Shown here one piece after another: positions 14,854 to 16,054 of a stretch of 16,054 nt of DNA. This stretch comes from Treponema sp. (GTDB taxonomy: Bacteria > Spirochaetota > Spirochaetia > Treponematales > Breznakiellaceae). The notes below the pieces were generated by a model. That model made no database searches and was not told the DNA's origin. It saw only the letters and a list, made by a program, of their open reading frames with translations. The stretch lies in assembly GCA_031288575.1 (NCBI GenBank), contig JAITRD010000087.1:1-16054 (forward strand), given 5' to 3'. Numbering within the stretch: position 1 is the stretch's first letter; each line of letters opens with the position of its first letter. The position numbers were made by a program, and so were the translations under genes.

Positions 14854-15534
14854 ATGAATCGGACTGTGTATTCTATTGACGGCAAGGAGCTTCGAAGTAT
14901 CGAATTGGACGATGCGGTGTTTGGCCTTCCGATTAATGAAGATGTGATATGGTATGCCATTAACAATGAACTTGCCAATAAAAGACAGGGAACCGCCAGT
15001 ACAAAGGGCCGGGGCGAAGTTCACGGTTCCAATGCCAAACCCTATAAGCAGAAGGGTACCGGGCGGGCCCGCCGGGGTGATAAAAAATCACCGATTCTAG
15101 TCGGCGGGGGAACTGTATTTGGTCCCAAACCGAGGGATTTTTCTTATTCCATGCCTAAAAAGGCAAAACGGCTTGCGATAAAAAGCATTTTGAGTTTAAA
15201 GGCCCAAAACAATACTTTAAAAATCGTTGAAGATTTTTCCATAGCGTCGAGAAAAACCAAAGATTTGGCGGGGCTGCTTAAAAATTTCAGCTCCGGGGAA
15301 CGAACCGTTCTTATCCTTAAGGATGATGATTCTTCCGTTAAACGGGCGGCCGCTAATATCCCCTGGCTGACTTTCCTTTCTTATAACCGTCTCAGGGCCC
15401 ATGATCTCTTTTACGGGCGGCAGGTTCTTTTATTAGAAACCGCCGCGAAAAATCTTAATACCTTTTATGGTCCTGAAACAGGAAGGGCTTTATTAGACTC
15501 CGCCTCTGCGGACCAGCAGGAGGCTGGAGAATGA
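14854..15534 (+). CDS. rplD: 50S ribosomal protein L4
   Basis: A 226-residue L4. The extended loop that lines the exit tunnel is clear (about residues 45-100: KRQGTASTKGRGEVHGS, KPYKQKGTGRARRGD, GGGTVFGPKPRDFSYSMPKK), the usual site of macrolide-resistance changes, with no obvious change. The C-terminal domain follows and ends with an acidic/Gln-rich tail (SADQQEAGE) that makes it some 20 residues longer than E. coli L4. In E. coli L4 also represses the S10 operon through the leader of rpsJ; whether that occurs here is unknown. The ribosome binding site is AAAGGAAAACGGGG. Its stop overlaps rplW by 4 bp. Confidence 0.97.
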   Translation: MNRTVYSIDGKELRSIELDDAVFGLPINEDVIWYAINNELANKRQGTASTKGRGEVHGSNAKPYKQKGTGRARRGDKKSPILVGGGTVFGPKPRDFSYSMPKKAKRLAIKSILSLKAQNNTLKIVEDFSIASRKTKDLAGLLKNFSSGERTVLILKDDDSSVKRAAANIPWLTFLSYNRLRAHDLFYGRQVLLLETAAKNLNTFYGPETGRALLDSASADQQEAGE

Positions 15535-15818
15535 TTATTTATGAGAAAATTTTAATCGAGCCGGTGCTTTCCGAAAAGGCAAACCTTTTGCGGGAAGAGG
15601 GCAAATATGTTTTTAAGGTGGACCCTTCCGCCACAAAAATTCAAATAAAAGAAGCGGTCCGCAGGCTTTTTAATGTTCATCCGATTTCCTGTACGGTTAT
15701 GGTGGTTGGCGGTAAACCCAAACGGCAGCGATATAAATCCGGTTATACCGCATCCTGGAAGAAGGCGATTGTTCGTCTGCCCAAGGACGAGAAAATAGGC
15801 ATCTTCGAGGGCGTATAG
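15531..15818 (+). CDS. rplW: 50S ribosomal protein L23
   Basis: A 95-residue L23, the tunnel-exit protein that docks trigger factor and SRP. The sequence shows IYEKILIEPVLSEKANLLREEGKYVFKVDPSATKIQIKEAVRRLFNVHP, the standard family core, then KPKRQRYKSGYTASWKKAIVRLPK and a short C-terminus. The length is normal. Its ATG lies in the rplD stop (ATGA), so it is translationally coupled, with GGAGGCTGGAGA as ribosome binding site within rplD. Confidence 0.97.
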   Translation: MIIYEKILIEPVLSEKANLLREEGKYVFKVDPSATKIQIKEAVRRLFNVHPISCTVMVVGGKPKRQRYKSGYTASWKKAIVRLPKDEKIGIFEGV

Positions 15819-15837
15819 GCCTTGATAGGGGAAATAT

Positions 15838-16054
15838 ATGGGAATAAAGACGTATAAGCCGATAACCGCGGGAATGCGGCAATGGGCCAGTTTGGATTAT
15901 TCGGAACTTACTAAACATACCAAACCGGAGAAGTCCCTTACCCAAGGACGGCCGGAACGGGGCGGCCGGGATTCCCGGGGGCGCATCAGTGTTTGGCATA
16001 AGGGCGGGGGCCATAAACGGCTTTACCGGATCGTTGATTTTAAGCGGGATAAAA
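15838..16054 (+). CDS. rplB: 50S ribosomal protein L2, N-terminal part (cut by window edge)
   Basis: The first 72 residues of L2: MGIKTYKPITAGMRQWASLDYS, then KSLTQGRPERGGRDSRGRISVWHKGGGHKRLYRIVDFKRDK. The GGRDSRGRI-HKGGGHKRLYRIVDFKR core is diagnostic. The frame stays open to the window end, so the gene is interrupted by the edge and not broken. It starts 20 bp after rplW with GATAGGGGAAAT as ribosome binding site, continuing the S10 operon order. Confidence 0.96.
   Translation, partial: MGIKTYKPITAGMRQWASLDYSELTKHTKPEKSLTQGRPERGGRDSRGRISVWHKGGGHKRLYRIVDFKRDK

Overview
The window looks like chromosomal DNA from a spirochaete of the Treponema group. The best evidence is the EF-Tu and the gene order: tuf lies directly before rpsJ-rplC-rplD-rplW-rplB, as in treponemes, and the EF-Tu matches my memory of treponemal EF-Tu over long stretches. 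The DNA is GC-rich for a treponeme, which would fit a free-living or termite-gut lineage better than an oral or pathogenic one. The genus is an inference, since no search could be run.

Layout. (1) 1-4300, small-molecule catabolism: the tail of an unidentified gene, a fold-III PLP enzyme of the D-threonine aldolase/D-serine dehydratase type (+), a BASS-type transporter (-), then a translationally coupled pair (+) of tartronate-semialdehyde-reductase-like GarR and a classical SDR. The 309-bp gap between the transporter and garR holds a 153-bp MITE-like element: 12-bp perfect terminal inverted repeats, two further nested inverted repeats, and a 10-bp direct repeat on both sides. (2) 8775-4299, minus strand: a compact five-gene run with a ZnuC-like ATPase, a ZnuB-like permease, a CC-containing lipoprotein, a zinc-type medium-chain dehydrogenase and a Gfo/Idh/MocA oxidoreductase. 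The first three genes overlap by 4 bp and the fourth starts 8 bp after the third. This suggests that metal uptake is co-expressed with a metal-requiring dehydrogenase pathway. (3) 8923-10943, plus strand: two coupled proteins that each join a cyclic-nucleotide-binding domain to a GGDEF domain. The first is degenerate at the key positions of both domains and the second looks intact. (4) 11087-16054, plus strand: rpsL-rpsG, then a 600-bp stretch, then tuf-rpsJ-rplC-rplD-rplW-rplB (cut by the window edge). fusA is absent between rpsG and tuf. The 600-bp stretch holds two successive terminator-like hairpins, a small minus-strand ORF of unknown function rich in inverted repeats, and a good sigma-70-type promoter for tuf.

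How it fits together. The left half is accessory metabolism of sugar acids, hydroxy acids or amino acids, and the right half is the core translation cluster. The nucleotide-signalling pair sits between them. I see no tRNA or rRNA gene, no CRISPR array and no complete insertion sequence. The most unusual items are the MITE-like element, the degenerate/intact CNBD-GGDEF pair, the metal transporter operon with its unusual lipoprotein, and the structured gap and leader hairpins in the ribosomal cluster.
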